Source: Actinopolyspora alba (GTDB lineage: Bacteria; Actinomycetota; Actinomycetes; Mycobacteriales; Pseudonocardiaceae). From it: a DNA stretch of 64,000 bases. This document shows positions 17,345 through 26,782 of this stretch, piece by piece (positions within the stretch are counted from its first letter, which is position 1; each line of letters starts with the position of its first letter). The notes beneath the pieces were generated by a model. That model was not told the origin of the DNA, did no database searches, and saw only the letters and a program-made list of their open reading frames with translations. The translations under genes and the position numbers were made by a program. Location: assembly GCF_900112765.1 (NCBI RefSeq), contig NZ_FOMZ01000002.1:1-64000 (forward strand), written 5' to 3'.

Positions 17345-17794
17345 TCAGCCGGGATCGCCGAACCCGGCCACCACCTCGGAGCCGAACGCCTCGGCGAGTT
17401 CCCCCCGCAGCTGCGACCCGCCGGAAACCACGAGCATCAGCAACGTGGCCAACGGCTCCTCGGTCATCCCGTCCGCGGGGAACGCATAGCGCAGCGTGAG
17501 ATCAGTTCCTCCCTCGGTGCGCACCACACCGAGCGTGCCGAACATGCCCTGACCGGCGCGTTCGGCCACCCATCGGGCTATCGCGTCCTCCTGGGGCAGG
17601 TCCCAGGCGATTACGCAGGTCAGGCTCAGCACGGTCAGCCCCTCGGCGAGGCGCATCGCCTGCAACGCGCACGGCGTACCGGAGTGCAGGAAGGTCAGCG
17701 CGCCGTCGTCGTCGACCCGTACCTCGTAGTAGTTCTCCAGCGCGCGTTTGGCCACTGTCAGCAGATCGGCCGTCCCGGCGGCTTCACTCGACAT
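17345..17794 (-). CDS. YbjN/T3SS-chaperone-like conserved hypothetical protein
   Basis: 149 residues starting at an ATG that shares one base with the uppS stop (TGATG). Alternating alpha-beta text ('LLTVAKRALENYYEVRVDDDGALTF', 'LTVLSLTCVIAWDLP', 'GVVRTEGGTDLTLRYAFPADGM') resembles the YbjN/secretion-chaperone fold common in actinobacteria. Role unknown; coupling to uppS suggests shared expression. Confidence 0.65.
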   Translation of the reverse strand: MSSEAAGTADLLTVAKRALENYYEVRVDDDGALTFLHSGTPCALQAMRLAEGLTVLSLTCVIAWDLPQEDAIARWVAERAGQGMFGTLGVVRTEGGTDLTLRYAFPADGMTEEPLATLLMLVVSGGSQLRGELAEAFGSEVVAGFGDPG

Positions 17795-18639
17795 CAATGT
17801 TGCTCCCCATCGGGCTCGGCCGAGCTCGAATCCAGCTCGGTTCGGTCCACCGCACCGCCGAATCGACGATCACGGCGCGCGTAAGCGGCGCAGGCTTCCC
17901 AGAAGTGAGTACGGTCCACGTCCGGGAACAGCGTGTCCTGAAAGACCATCTCGGCATAGGCGGACTGCCAGAGCATGAAGTTGGAGGTACGGCGCTCCCC
18001 GGAGGGACGGATGAACAGATCCACATCCGGCATCTGGGGCTGGTACAGGTGGCGTGCCACCGTACGCTGGTCCACCTTGTCCGGATTGATCTTGCCCGCC
18101 GCGGCGAGTCTGGCGATCTCCCGCGCCGAGTCACCGATCTCCGCGCGCCCCCCGTAGTTGACGCACATCGTCAGGTTCATGACCTGGTTCTCGGCGGTAC
18201 GCCGCTCCGCGGTCCGCAGCTCGTCGACGACACTGCGCCAGAGCTTGGGACGCCGACCCGCCCAACGCACCCGCACACCGAGTTCGTCGAGCTCGTCCAC
18301 CCTGCGGTGGATCACGTCCCGGTTGAAGCCCATCAGGAACTTGACCTCATCGGGGCTGCGTTTCCAGTTCTCGGTGGAGAAGGCGTACAGCGACAGCCAC
18401 CGCACCCCCAGTTGGATCGCCCCGCGCGTCAGTTCCAGGACCACCGCCTCACCGCGTTTGTGCCCTTCGATGCGCGGCAGACCGCGCTCATTGGCCCACC
18501 TGCCGTTGCCGTCCATGACCACGGCGACGTGGTTGGGCACCAGCTCCGGTGGAAGTGAGGGGGGTTGTGCTCCGGAGGGATGCGGGTCGGGCGCCCGTAC
18601 GTTCGGCGCTTCCCTGTCCCGCCCGCGGCGTCGCAGCAT
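17794..18639 (-). CDS. uppS: Isoprenyl (polyprenyl) diphosphate synthase, cis type
   Basis: 281 residues from the ATG at 18639, eight bases after AAGGGG; an in-frame ATG at 18693 would add 18 residues without a visible ribosome site. '[13 protein letters not shown]' holds the catalytic Asp, 'GHKRGE' the phosphate-binding His/Arg, '[12 protein letters not shown]' the Ser/Asn/Trp loop, and '[19 protein letters not shown]' the pyrophosphate-binding end. It extends a short allylic diphosphate to the C50-C55 lipid carrier for peptidoglycan and arabinogalactan synthesis. Upstream relatives recO and era are on the same strand. Confidence 0.95.
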   Translation of the reverse strand: MLRRRGRDREAPNVRAPDPHPSGAQPPSLPPELVPNHVAVVMDGNGRWANERGLPRIEGHKRGEAVVLELTRGAIQLGVRWLSLYAFSTENWKRSPDEVKFLMGFNRDVIHRRVDELDELGVRVRWAGRRPKLWRSVVDELRTAERRTAENQVMNLTMCVNYGGRAEIGDSAREIARLAAAGKINPDKVDQRTVARHLYQPQMPDVDLFIRPSGERRTSNFMLWQSAYAEMVFQDTLFPDVDRTHFWEACAAYARRDRRFGGAVDRTELDSSSAEPDGEQH

Positions 18640-18712
18640 CGATGGGTCCCCTTCGTGATCGCTGGGCCGAGTCCTTCCCGAACCGTCGCCCATTCTCGCG
18701 AACGCGACGGCA

Positions 18713-19321
18713 CTACCCGCCCAGTGGTCGGCCGAACCGGATGGCGGGGCCGTCGTCCAACGGCAGGCGTGTCATCCCCATCGCACGGTAGAACGCGTGA
18801 GCGGCGGCATTGGTGGCCCGCACACCGAGCTGCACCCCCGGGGAACCGGCCTGTTCCAGCGCGGTGAACAGTGTACGCAGCAGCGCCGCGCCCAGTCCGC
18901 TACGACGGGCTCCGGAAAGCACGTTGATGTGCAGGTGCGAAGGATAGCTCCCCGACTCCGGCAGCAGCATTCGCAGCGGTCGATGCAGCAGCAACCGCAA
19001 GTGCTCGTCGGCGTCGTCGGACCGTTCCTCGGCACCGGTGAGCGGATGACTGGTCACGAACGCCGGGGTCCACTCCCGCTGCCAGCGGTGGTAGAACTCG
19101 GCCGAGTCCAGTGCCGTCACCACATAACCGAGCGGTTGTCCCGAGATCTCGGCCAGAAAGCACAGTCGCGGTTGCAGGGCGAGATAGGGTCCCGCGAAAA
19201 CGTGGGCCATCAGCTCCGGGTCACGCAGGATGTGACGCGAGTGCTCTCCCGCGTCCCCCGTGGCCACACAGATCCGGCGTACCGCCACGGCGTCCTCGGG
19301 ACGACAGGGGCGGACTATCAC
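18713..19321 (-). CDS. GNAT-family N-acetyltransferase
   Basis: 202 residues. '[18 protein letters not shown]' is the usual GNAT beginning and '[19 protein letters not shown]' is the acetyl-CoA motif A (RxxGxG/A); '[13 protein letters not shown]' is motif B. An insert at about 90-115 ('[17 protein letters not shown]') resembles GCN5 members acting on large or peptide substrates. Its ATG overlaps the recO stop by four bases. Confidence 0.85.
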   Translation of the reverse strand: MIVRPCRPEDAVAVRRICVATGDAGEHSRHILRDPELMAHVFAGPYLALQPRLCFLAEISGQPLGYVVTALDSAEFYHRWQREWTPAFVTSHPLTGAEERSDDADEHLRLLLHRPLRMLLPESGSYPSHLHINVLSGARRSGLGAALLRTLFTALEQAGSPGVQLGVRATNAAAHAFYRAMGMTRLPLDDGPAIRFGRPLGG

Positions 19322-20241
19322 GAATCCCCCGATCCGGTGACGGAATCGGGCTGGGCCGATCCGGGCTGGGCCGATCCGGGCTGGGCCGACTGGGTTGCCT
19401 CGGTCGGAGTGTCGCGCTCGACCGGGTCCTCGACCCCGCTCGCGCGTTGCCGGATGAGCTCGGGCACGGGATTCGGCGACTCGTGCTCGCGCACCTCCGG
19501 ATCAGCCGCCGCGTGCCGCTCGACGAGGGGCAACGACCGCAACCGGTGCTCCAGATGCCACTGCAGGTGTGCGGCGACCAACCCGCTGGCCTCGCCGCGT
19601 ACGGCTTCCCCCGAGTCCTCCGCCACTGCCCACTCACCGTTGAGCAGGGCATTCAGCAGTCGGATCGTCGTAGCGGCCGGACGAACCGCGCCCGTGGGCC
19701 TGCACTCGGCGCAGATCGTGCCTCCCGCGGCCACGCTGAACGCCGGGTGTGGCCCGGCGAGACCGCAACGGGCGCATTCGCCCAGCGCCGGTGACCACCC
19801 CGCGAACGCCATGGCCCGCAGCACGAAGGAGTCCAGCACCAGCGAGGGATCCCGGTCCCTGCCGCTGAAGGCGCGCAGCGCCCCGACGGTAAGCAGGTAC
19901 ACGCGCAGCACCGGTTCTCGTTCCTCCGCGACGATGCGGTCGACGGTCTCCAACGCGGCACAGGCCGTGGTGTAGCGCCGGTAGTCGCCGACTATCCCCA
20001 TCCCGAAGGCGTCCAGGGTCTGCACCTGGGTGATCACATCGAGCGTTCTTCCAGTGTGCAGCTGGACATCCACGTGTGCGAACGGTTCCAGCCTGGCGCC
20101 GAACCGGGAACCGGTGCGACGCACCCCCTTGGCCACGGCGCGCACCTTGCCGTACCGCCGGGTCAGCAGTGTGACGATCCGGTCGGCCTCGCCGAGCTTG
20201 CCCACGCGCAGCACGACACCGACATCCCGATACAGGCTCAC
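19318..20241 (-). CDS. recO: DNA repair protein RecO
   Basis: 307 residues from the GTG that gives VSLYRDVGVV, matching the MSLYRD start of relatives; a GTG six bases upstream (20247) is equally possible. N-terminal OB fold: 'LRVGKLGEADRIVTLLTRRYGK', 'AVAKGVRRTGSRFGARLEPF'. A zinc-binding quartet is in 'CARCGLAGPHPAF' and 'ICAECRPTG'. RecO loads RecA with RecR. The C terminus ends in three copies of a five-residue unit (GSAQP), from a 15-bp tandem repeat near 19350-19390. Confidence 0.93.
   Translation of the reverse strand: MSLYRDVGVVLRVGKLGEADRIVTLLTRRYGKVRAVAKGVRRTGSRFGARLEPFAHVDVQLHTGRTLDVITQVQTLDAFGMGIVGDYRRYTTACAALETVDRIVAEEREPVLRVYLLTVGALRAFSGRDRDPSLVLDSFVLRAMAFAGWSPALGECARCGLAGPHPAFSVAAGGTICAECRPTGAVRPAATTIRLLNALLNGEWAVAEDSGEAVRGEASGLVAAHLQWHLEHRLRSLPLVERHAAADPEVREHESPNPVPELIRQRASGVEDPVERDTPTEATQSAQPGSAQPGSAQPDSVTGSGDS
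19348..19390. repeat. 15-bp tandem repeat inside the 3' end of recO
   Basis: GATCCGGGCTGGGCC-type units repeat about three times and encode GSAQP repeats in the RecO tail. In-frame repeat length suggests slippage-tolerant, probably unstructured sequence. Confidence 0.8.
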
Positions 20242-20267
20242 GTTCACATCATCCCATCGCGGGGGAC

Positions 20268-20681
20268 TCAGGTGGACAGCGTCGTCAGGGGCGGCACGGG
20301 AATGTTGCGGAGGATCGTCCACAGCAGCAGCCCCACTCCCAGCAGGTACGCGCACACCATCCCGCCACGGCCCGCGGGCCAGATCCGCCGTGTTCTGCCC
20401 AGCTCGAAACGTGCCGCCGCCACGAACAGGGACAGCGCCACCGGGGACAACACCAGCAGCGCGAAGGCGTTGAAATCCAGGGCGAGCAACGGATCACCCG
20501 CCAGCAACGCCCGGAGCATGCGAGTACCTCCGCACATGGGGCCGTCCAGTCCCAGCATCCTGAACGGGCACGACGGCCCTACGGGTGAGATCAGCAACAC
20601 CGCGGCGATGACGCCGAGCCCGACGGCCACCGAGAGCGTACGGAGCGGCCCGAATCGACGGGACGCGGATCCGGTCCCCAA
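20268..20681 (-). CDS. DUF2752 membrane protein
   Basis: 137 residues with three hydrophobic helices (about 15-33, 72-92, 106-126). The DUF2752 core 'CPFRMLGLDGPMCGGTRMLRALLAGD' follows the first helix with two conserved cysteines, though the usual CPGCG reads PMCGG. The following 'PLLALDFNAFALLVLSPVAL' also matches. Function of the family is unknown. Confidence 0.85.
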   Translation of the reverse strand: MGTGSASRRFGPLRTLSVAVGLGVIAAVLLISPVGPSCPFRMLGLDGPMCGGTRMLRALLAGDPLLALDFNAFALLVLSPVALSLFVAAARFELGRTRRIWPAGRGGMVCAYLLGVGLLLWTILRNIPVPPLTTLST

Positions 20682-21037
20682 GAATCACCTCCGACGAGTC
20701 ACGGGCCGAGCACGCTTGTCCGATTTCGATGTCCGGCGAACGCGCGGATGTCCGGCTCGCGGCCACGACCGCGGGGCACGAAGGGCTCCCCCTCCTACGA
20801 TTTCGCGGCACTCGCGGGAGAGCGCCTCGGTACGGTTCTCGTACCGCACGATTTCTCCCACGGCGAGGAACCACAAGGGTGGGGTGCCGCATCGAATCCG
20901 CACTGCCCGCGACGGACGAGAGTCCACCGCGGACGCCGAGCGTGCAGGTCGTACCCACGGCTCAGCCGGTTCGGGACGGTGCGTCACTTCGGTCGTCCGG
21001 CGTGGTTGGATCTGGCCGACAACCCAGAAGGAGCAGC
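20682..21037. other. Divergent intergenic region
   Basis: About 355 bp between the DUF2752 and DUF4190 genes. No gene is supported. It should hold divergent promoters; I see no clear operator. Confidence 0.4.
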
Positions 21038-21535
21038 ATGAGCGATCCGTACGATCCGAACCCGCACAACCCGCCGTCGGACAGCGGTGGCTTTCCACAG
21101 CCCTACCAGGGCTCGCACGGGGGTGGTTATCCCGGTTACCAGCCGGACCAACCGTACCCCCAGTACCAGCAGTATCCCCAGTACCAGCAGTATCCCCAGT
21201 ATCAGCAGTACCCGCCGGCCCAGCCGGGCGGACCGGTTTATCCCACTGCGCGGCCTCCCCGGAACAACGGAATGGCGATCACCTCGATGGTGCTCTCGCT
21301 GTCGAGCATCCTGTTGACATGCATGTGGGGACTGGGACTCATACCGGCGATCTTGGGAGTAGTGTTCGGGCACGTGGCCAAGAAACAGATCCGGCGCGAC
21401 GGGACCGAGGGAGACGGCATGGCCACGGCCGGACTGGTTGTCGGCTACTGCGTGCTCGGACTGGCACTCCTGGTGATCGTGCCGGTGATCTTGCTCGGCA
21501 TCGCCACCCTACCGTTGATAGCGACGAACGCGTAG
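21038..21535 (+). CDS. DUF4190 membrane protein with PQYQQY repeats
   Basis: 165 residues; AAGGAG lies five bases before the ATG. The N-terminal 75 residues are Pro/Tyr/Gln-rich, including consecutive PQYQQY units from an 18-nt repeat (about 21155-21215). Two membrane helices follow ('ITSMVLSLSSILLTCMWGLG' and 'VVGYCVLGLALLVIVPVIL') with the DUF4190 phrase 'ILGVVFGHVAKKQIRRDG'. Such proteins are common in actinobacteria and may tie to the cell envelope, but no role is established. Confidence 0.85.
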   Translation: MSDPYDPNPHNPPSDSGGFPQPYQGSHGGGYPGYQPDQPYPQYQQYPQYQQYPQYQQYPPAQPGGPVYPTARPPRNNGMAITSMVLSLSSILLTCMWGLGLIPAILGVVFGHVAKKQIRRDGTEGDGMATAGLVVGYCVLGLALLVIVPVILLGIATLPLIATNA

Positions 21536-21693
21536 CGCGAAGAGCACCACTCGCGTGCGGACCAGCGCCGTGACGGCTGGAGACAACACTCGCGGGACCC
21601 CCCGCCGCCCTGCTGTGGACCGGACTCACACCGGAACGTCCCAACCCGGTCGAAGACACGATCGCGCGAGCCGAACGAACTCGCGCCGCGATT

Positions 21694-22602
21694 CTAGAAG
21701 CCCAGTTTGCGAAGTTGCTTGGGATCACGCTGCCATTCCTTGGCGACCTTCACCTGCAGATCCAGGAAAATCTTGCTGCCAAGCAGCGCCTGGATGTGCC
21801 GCCTGGCGGTCTCGCCGACCTCCTTGAGGCGTTCCCCGCTCCTACCGATCACGATGGCCTTCTGGCTGGAACGCTCCACGTACAGCGACGCGTAGATGTC
21901 CACCAGGTTGTCGTAGCCCTCCCTGGGTGCCATCTCGTCGATGGCCACCGCCAGTGAGTGCGGCAGTTCGTCGCGCACCCCTTCCAGGGCCGACTCGCGG
22001 ATGAGTTCGGAGATCAACGACTCCTCGGGCTCGTCGGTGATCTCGCCGTCCGGGTACAGCTGCGGTCCCTCCGGAACCTGCCGCACCAGCAGATCGGAGA
22101 GCACGTCCATCTGGAACCGGTCCACCGCCGAGACCGGAACGATCTCGGTGAAGTCCATGAGTTCCTGCATGGCGACCAGTTGTTGGGCCACGCGTGGTCT
22201 GCTCACCACATCGGTCTTGGTGACGACACCGATCACCGGGGTACGACGGGCGACCTTGGCGAGTTCCGCGGCGATGTGGCGATCGCCGGGGCCGATCTTC
22301 TGGTCGGCGGGCACGCAGAAGCCGATGACATCGACCTCGGACCACGTTTCGTGCACCAGGTCGTTGAGTCGTTCTCCCAGCAGGGTTCGGGGGCGGTGCA
22401 GTCCCGGCGTGTCCACGATGACCAACTGCGCGTCGGTCCGGTGCACGATCCCTCGGATCGCGTGCCGCGTGGTCTGCGGCTTGCTGGAGGTGATGGCCAC
22501 CTTCGTGCCGACGAGCGCGTTGGTCAACGTCGACTTGCCGGCGTTGGGACGTCCCACGAAGCAGGCGAATCCGGATCGATGTGTTTCGCTTGAGCTGGTC
22601 AC
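21694..22602 (-). CDS. era: GTPase Era
   Basis: 302 residues from GTG 22602. G1 'GRPNAGKST', G2 Thr in 'SSKPQTTRH', G3 'VDTPGLH', G4 'TKTD', G5 'SAVDRF'; a C-terminal KH domain includes 'VIGRSGERLKEVGETARRHI'. Era binds 16S rRNA near its 3' end during 30S maturation. As in mycobacteria it is downstream of the CBS-domain and deaminase-like genes, though clcA and marR intervene here. Confidence 0.96.
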   Translation of the reverse strand: MTSSSETHRSGFACFVGRPNAGKSTLTNALVGTKVAITSSKPQTTRHAIRGIVHRTDAQLVIVDTPGLHRPRTLLGERLNDLVHETWSEVDVIGFCVPADQKIGPGDRHIAAELAKVARRTPVIGVVTKTDVVSRPRVAQQLVAMQELMDFTEIVPVSAVDRFQMDVLSDLLVRQVPEGPQLYPDGEITDEPEESLISELIRESALEGVRDELPHSLAVAIDEMAPREGYDNLVDIYASLYVERSSQKAIVIGRSGERLKEVGETARRHIQALLGSKIFLDLQVKVAKEWQRDPKQLRKLGF

Positions 22603-22719
22603 GGCTCTATTCTGACGTGCCCGCCATCCCACCGACGTGTGGGGAGCCCGGTCGCCCCACCGCTGACCGCGGCGGGGCAAGCTGGACGGGCCCCGAGAAC
22701 ACGCCCTTGAAAACCGTTG

Positions 22720-24495
22720 TCAGCCGCTGTTGGTGGTCGTCCCCATGCAGCTCAACAGCGTTCGGTGACTGATCCAACCGACCGGTTGGGTGCCCTGCCC
22801 CTCCAGCACGGGAGCGGCGGTCACCTCGACGGAGACCAGCGAGTCGAGCGCGTCGACGAGCTTGGTCCCGGAAGCGATCGCCGGGGGAATCTCCAGCAGG
22901 TCGCCGACCTCGCCGTTGTCCACGGTGCCGTCCCCGAGCACTTCGGCCACGGCCCCAGCCGTGACACACCCCTTGTAGCGCCCTTCGTCGTCCAGCACGG
23001 GCAGCACGGAGTCAGCGCTCTGGGCCAGCCGTTGCGCGGCTTCGGAGAGCTTGGTCCTCGTGGTCAACGTTTCCGGCAACGGATCCATCACGTCGGCGAC
23101 CGTGCGGTCCGGCAACCGACCACGCCGTTGCCTGGCGTCGAGGTCGATGCCGCGCCTGCTCAGCTTGGTGGTGTAGATGGTGTCCCTGCTGAGCGTTCTG
23201 CTGATCAACGTCGCGACCACGACGGCGAGCATCAGTGGCAGGATGATCGAGTACTGCCCGGTCAGCTCGAACAGGATGATCACGGCCGTTATGGGTGCCC
23301 GTGCCGATCCGGCGAAGGCCGCCCCCATTCCGATGAGCCCGTAGGCTCCCGGCGATCCGGCGATCTCCGGGATCAGTCCGTGAGCGACGAGGCCGAACGC
23401 GGTGCCGCCCATGCCGCCGATGAACAGCGCGGGTGCGAACACGCCCCCGGATCCGCCGATGCCGATGGTGAGGCTGGTGGCGAGCATCTTGCCCAGCAGC
23501 AGTACCACCAGGAACCAGATAGCGTAGTTGCCGTTGATGGCGTTGCCCAGCACCGGATAGCCGACGCCGTACATCTGCGGCAGCACCAGCAACAGCAGGC
23601 CGAGGAACAACCCGCCGACGCCGGGACGCAACCACTCCGGGCCACGCCATATTCGGTCGCAGAGGTCCTCCATGCGGTAGAGGACCTTGGAGAACAGCAC
23701 CCCGGAGGCACCGATGAGCACGCCGAGCAGCGCGAACAGCAGGAATTCGCTCGGGTTCCGCAGGTGGAAGGCGGGCAGCGAGAGGAACGCCTCGTTGCCC
23801 ATCACGGCACGGCCGATCACGCTGGCGGTGACGCTGGACAGCACCACGGCGCCGAAGGACTCCACCGTGAAGTCGCGCAGGATGAGTTCCATCGCGAAGA
23901 ACGGTCCCGCCATGGGGGCGTTGAACGTGGCGGCGATACCGCCCGCCGCGCCGCAGGCGACCAGCACGCGCATTCTGCGCTCGGTGAGCCGCATGCCGCG
24001 TCCCATGGTCGAGCCGAGCGCGGAGCCGATCTGCACGATCGGACCTTCCCGGCCGACGGATCCGCCACCACCGATGCACAGCGCCGAGGCCAGAGCCTTA
24101 ACGAGACTGACCTGCGGTTTTATCCGGCCGCCGCGTTCCGACACGGCGTACATGACCTCGGGAACCCCGTGTCCCTTGGCTTCGGGAGCGAACCAGTAGA
24201 CCAGTGGGCCGTAGATGAGTCCCGCGACGGCGGGAACCAGCACCAGAAACCAGATTCCGAGTGCGGGCAACCAGGGGTGTGGCGCACCGGGCACGTCGGT
24301 GTATTCGGGACGTCCGGAGAACAGCTCGGTCGCGGACGTGATCAGCCACCGAAAGGCTATGGCGCCGAGCCCCGAACCGAGGCCGACCAGCAGTGCGAGG
24401 GCCATCAGGCCGCTGCCACGTTCGCGGAGCCAGATTCCGATCCGCCCACGTACCGCTACGGGCAGGGCTATCGATCGTTTTACGGCTTCCGCCAT
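22720..24495 (-). CDS. CLC-family chloride channel/antiporter with CBS domains
   Basis: 591 residues, about 10-12 membrane helices then a C-terminal CBS pair. Selectivity motifs: 'GHGVPEV' (GSGIP equivalent), 'GGSVGREGPIVQIG' with the external gating Glu, and 'GGVFAPALFIGG'. The internal proton Glu of the E. coli antiporter falls on Leu in 'FAMELILRD', which favours channel or uncoupled behaviour. CBS motifs start at 'VADVMDPLPETLTTRTKLSEA' and 'VGDLLEIPPAIASGTKLVDA', probable nucleotide sensors. The ATG at 24495 lacks a Shine-Dalgarno; a TTG 13 codons upstream is possible. Divergent from a MarR gene across a palindrome. Confidence 0.93.
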   Translation of the reverse strand: MAEAVKRSIALPVAVRGRIGIWLRERGSGLMALALLVGLGSGLGAIAFRWLITSATELFSGRPEYTDVPGAPHPWLPALGIWFLVLVPAVAGLIYGPLVYWFAPEAKGHGVPEVMYAVSERGGRIKPQVSLVKALASALCIGGGGSVGREGPIVQIGSALGSTMGRGMRLTERRMRVLVACGAAGGIAATFNAPMAGPFFAMELILRDFTVESFGAVVLSSVTASVIGRAVMGNEAFLSLPAFHLRNPSEFLLFALLGVLIGASGVLFSKVLYRMEDLCDRIWRGPEWLRPGVGGLFLGLLLLVLPQMYGVGYPVLGNAINGNYAIWFLVVLLLGKMLATSLTIGIGGSGGVFAPALFIGGMGGTAFGLVAHGLIPEIAGSPGAYGLIGMGAAFAGSARAPITAVIILFELTGQYSIILPLMLAVVVATLISRTLSRDTIYTTKLSRRGIDLDARQRRGRLPDRTVADVMDPLPETLTTRTKLSEAAQRLAQSADSVLPVLDDEGRYKGCVTAGAVAEVLGDGTVDNGEVGDLLEIPPAIASGTKLVDALDSLVSVEVTAAPVLEGQGTQPVGWISHRTLLSCMGTTTNSG

Positions 24496-24500
24496 CACCG

Positions 24501-24513
24501 TTGCATGATGCAA
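24501..24513. promoter_or_regulatory. Candidate MarR operator TTGCAT-G-ATGCAA
   Basis: A perfect 13-bp inverted repeat (TTGCAT, one-base spacer, ATGCAA) in the 54-bp gap between divergent clcA and marR starts. MarR proteins usually bind such palindromes next to their own gene. It lies just upstream of the clcA ATG, so binding would block clcA. Confidence 0.55.
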
Positions 24514-24549
24514 GTCTTGCCCTGTGCACGTCAATGTGAAAATGGCGAC

Positions 24550-25050
24550 ATGCGTAACGAAATGCCGCCGAACGGTGACGAGGTGGACGCGATCACCGAG
24601 GCGGTGCTGACCGCTTCCCGGTTACTGGTGGGAGTCTCGGCGAAATCGGTCGCCGCGGTCGCCGGACCGATCACGCTGCCGCAGTTCCGACTGCTGGTGG
24701 CCCTCGGGTCGCGGGGCCCGCTGAAGCTGGTCTCGCTCGCGGAGATGCTGGGAGTGAATCCGTCCACGGCGACCAGAACGGTGGACAGGCTGGTCACAGC
24801 GGGGTGGGCGCAGCGCAACAGCAATCCCGAGTCACGGCGGGAGATCACGGTCAGCCTCACCGAAGCGGGCCGCGACCTGGTGGATCGGGTCACCGAGTAC
24901 CGCCGTAGCGAGATCTCGGCCATCGTCGAACGAATCCCGCACGAGGATCGCGCGGGATTGGTGCGGGCGTTGCAGGCCTTCACCGAAGCGGGGGAGGAAC
25001 CACCACCACGTGCCTCCCCCTACGACGCGGGACTGACCGAGTGGCGTTGA
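24550..25050 (+). CDS. MarR-family transcriptional regulator
   Basis: 166 residues. Winged helix: 'LPQFRLLVALGSRGPLKLVSLAEML', recognition helix 'NPSTATRTVDRLVTAGW', wing 'NSNPESRREITVSLTEAG'. Helical ends form the dimer interface. It probably controls the divergent CLC gene and itself; the ligand is unknown. In-frame codons further upstream (from 24505) would also be possible starts. Confidence 0.88.
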   Translation: MRNEMPPNGDEVDAITEAVLTASRLLVGVSAKSVAAVAGPITLPQFRLLVALGSRGPLKLVSLAEMLGVNPSTATRTVDRLVTAGWAQRNSNPESRREITVSLTEAGRDLVDRVTEYRRSEISAIVERIPHEDRAGLVRALQAFTEAGEEPPPRASPYDAGLTEWR

Positions 25051-25078
25051 GCCACCCGACCGGCTCCGGCCGGATTCG

Positions 25079-25444
25079 TCAGGCCCCTCGCGAGAGCTCG
25101 ACGACCTCGCCGTCGCCGCCCGCCCGGAGCACCGGGGCCGTACTCGCCAGCTCCCGAACCGCCGCCACCGAGTCGGCGTCCACTTCACCCGCCTCAGTGA
25201 CAACGGCCGCCGCTTCCAGCCCCTCGGCCCCGCTGGAGACGGCGGTGGCCACCGCCACCTGCAACGCGGTCAGCCGCAGCGCGGTCAATCGCACGGTGCA
25301 ACCGGTGTAGGTTCTGCCGTCGGTGTCGCGCACGGCGGCGCCCTCCGCCGCGCCGATGCGCGCCCGCGCCGACCGTGCCAACGTCACGATCTTGCTGTCC
25401 TCGGGATCGAGCTGCTCGGTCACGGTCTCGGTGCGTTCAGCCAT
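25079..25444 (-). CDS. Degenerate cytidine deaminase-fold protein (Rv2365c-like)
   Basis: 121 residues, AGGA about nine bases upstream of the ATG; overlaps the CBS gene end by eight bases. The text '[24 protein letters not shown]' aligns with the deaminase phrase F-x-V-G-A-A-x-x-x-x-G-x-x-x-x-G-x-N-V, but the catalytic CAE helix is replaced by '[15 protein letters not shown]' and the zinc-binding PCxxC by '[12 protein letters not shown]'. No zinc site therefore remains. Position between the CorC-like gene and era matches the M. tuberculosis locus. It is probably a structural or binding relative, not an active enzyme. Confidence 0.7.
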   Translation of the reverse strand: MAERTETVTEQLDPEDSKIVTLARSARARIGAAEGAAVRDTDGRTYTGCTVRLTALRLTALQVAVATAVSSGAEGLEAAAVVTEAGEVDADSVAAVRELASTAPVLRAGGDGEVVELSRGA

Positions 25445-26768
25445 GCTGCGAATTCCTTTCGTCATCAGCGGCGTTGTGCCCGTTGGACTCACTCGCCCTG
25501 CGAACCAGCAACGCGTTGATCCGGATACGACCGCGATGGTCCTTGCCCCCCTCGGCACGCAACCGGAGTCCGGATATCTCGGCCTCGGCCCCGGGGAGGG
25601 GGACACGGCCGAGGCGCTGCGCGAGCAGCCCTCCCACGGTCTCGACTTCGGAATCGTCGAGCTCCACCTCGAACAGGCTCGCGAGATCGGCCACCGGCAA
25701 TCGTGAACTGACCCGAACCAGTTCCTCGTCGAGCCACTCGACCGGACGGTGTTCCTCCCGGTCGGACTCGTCGGTGATCTCACCGACGATCTCCTCGATG
25801 ATGTCCTCGATGGTCAGCAGTCCCGCCGTGCCGCCGTACTCGTCCACGGCTATCGCCATGTGACTGCGCGAGAGCTGCATCTCCTTGAGCAACTCGTCCA
25901 GCCGCTTGGAGTCCGGCACGAAACTGGCCTCCCGCATCAGCTCGGAGACCCGGACGCTCTCGGAATCGGTGGACTCACCGCGCTCGGTGGTCATCCTGGC
26001 CAGTTCCTTGAGCGTGACGACCCCGACGATGTCGTCGACACTGTCACCGATCACGGGAATACGGGAGAAACCGGAACGCAGGGCGAGCGCCAGTGCTTGC
26101 CGGGGAGTCTTGACGCGCTCGATCCAGATCATCTCGGTGCGCGGCACCATCACCTCGCGTGCCGTGGTGTCGCCGAGCTCGAAGACCGAGTGGATCATCT
26201 CGCGCTCACCGGCGGCGACCACGCCGCGCTCCCCGGCCAGATCGACGAGCTCCCGCAGTTCCACTTCCGAGGAGAACGGCCCCTCACGGAAACCACGGCC
26301 GGGGGTGATGGCGTTTCCCACGAAAATCAGCAACCGCGTCAGCGGGTTGAGCAGACGGGCCAACACGGCTACCGGTCCCGCCACCACGAGTCCCACCCCG
26401 TAGGGATGCTGGCGACCTATGGTTCGCGGTCCCACGCCGACGAGCACGTAGGAAACCACCAACATGATCAGCACGGCGAACAGCACCGACCAACCCGGCG
26501 TGGCGCTCACCTCGAGCACCATGACGGTTACCAGCACCGTCGCGGTGAGCTCGCAGGTCAACCGCAACAGCAGCAACAGGTTGACGTGCCTGGGGCGGTC
26601 GGCCAGCACCCTGGCGAACTGTGCCGCTCCGGCCCTCCCCTGCCGCAGCAGCTCCTCGACCCTGGCGTGCGAAGCCGTTCCGATGGCCGCGTCGGCAGCC
26701 GCGAACACACCGGCCGCCAACACCAACGACACGGCCCACACCAGCAGCGCCATGATCCCGGTGAACAC
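25437..26768 (-). CDS. CorC/HlyC-family membrane protein with CBS pair
   Basis: 443 residues: DUF21/CNNM transmembrane domain (about 1-190, three to four helices beginning '[20 protein letters not shown]'), CBS pair (about 205-325; '[18 protein letters not shown]', '[17 protein letters not shown]', '[20 protein letters not shown]'), and a C-terminal CorC_HlyC domain with '[18 protein letters not shown]'. The family is linked to magnesium/cobalt transport. Directly downstream of ybeY by 14 bp. Confidence 0.92.
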   Translation of the reverse strand: MFTGIMALLVWAVSLVLAAGVFAAADAAIGTASHARVEELLRQGRAGAAQFARVLADRPRHVNLLLLLRLTCELTATVLVTVMVLEVSATPGWSVLFAVLIMLVVSYVLVGVGPRTIGRQHPYGVGLVVAGPVAVLARLLNPLTRLLIFVGNAITPGRGFREGPFSSEVELRELVDLAGERGVVAAGEREMIHSVFELGDTTAREVMVPRTEMIWIERVKTPRQALALALRSGFSRIPVIGDSVDDIVGVVTLKELARMTTERGESTDSESVRVSELMREASFVPDSKRLDELLKEMQLSRSHMAIAVDEYGGTAGLLTIEDIIEEIVGEITDESDREEHRPVEWLDEELVRVSSRLPVADLASLFEVELDDSEVETVGGLLAQRLGRVPLPGAEAEISGLRLRAEGGKDHRGRIRINALLVRRASESNGHNAADDERNSQHG

Positions 26769-26782
26769 GATGAGAAAGTCCG

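Noticed and set aside
22717-24549. Long plus-strand open frame antisense to clcA, fused to the MarR gene
   Set aside because: Sequence is Gly/Arg/His/Gln-rich shadow of the CLC gene; MarR domain starts only at 24550.
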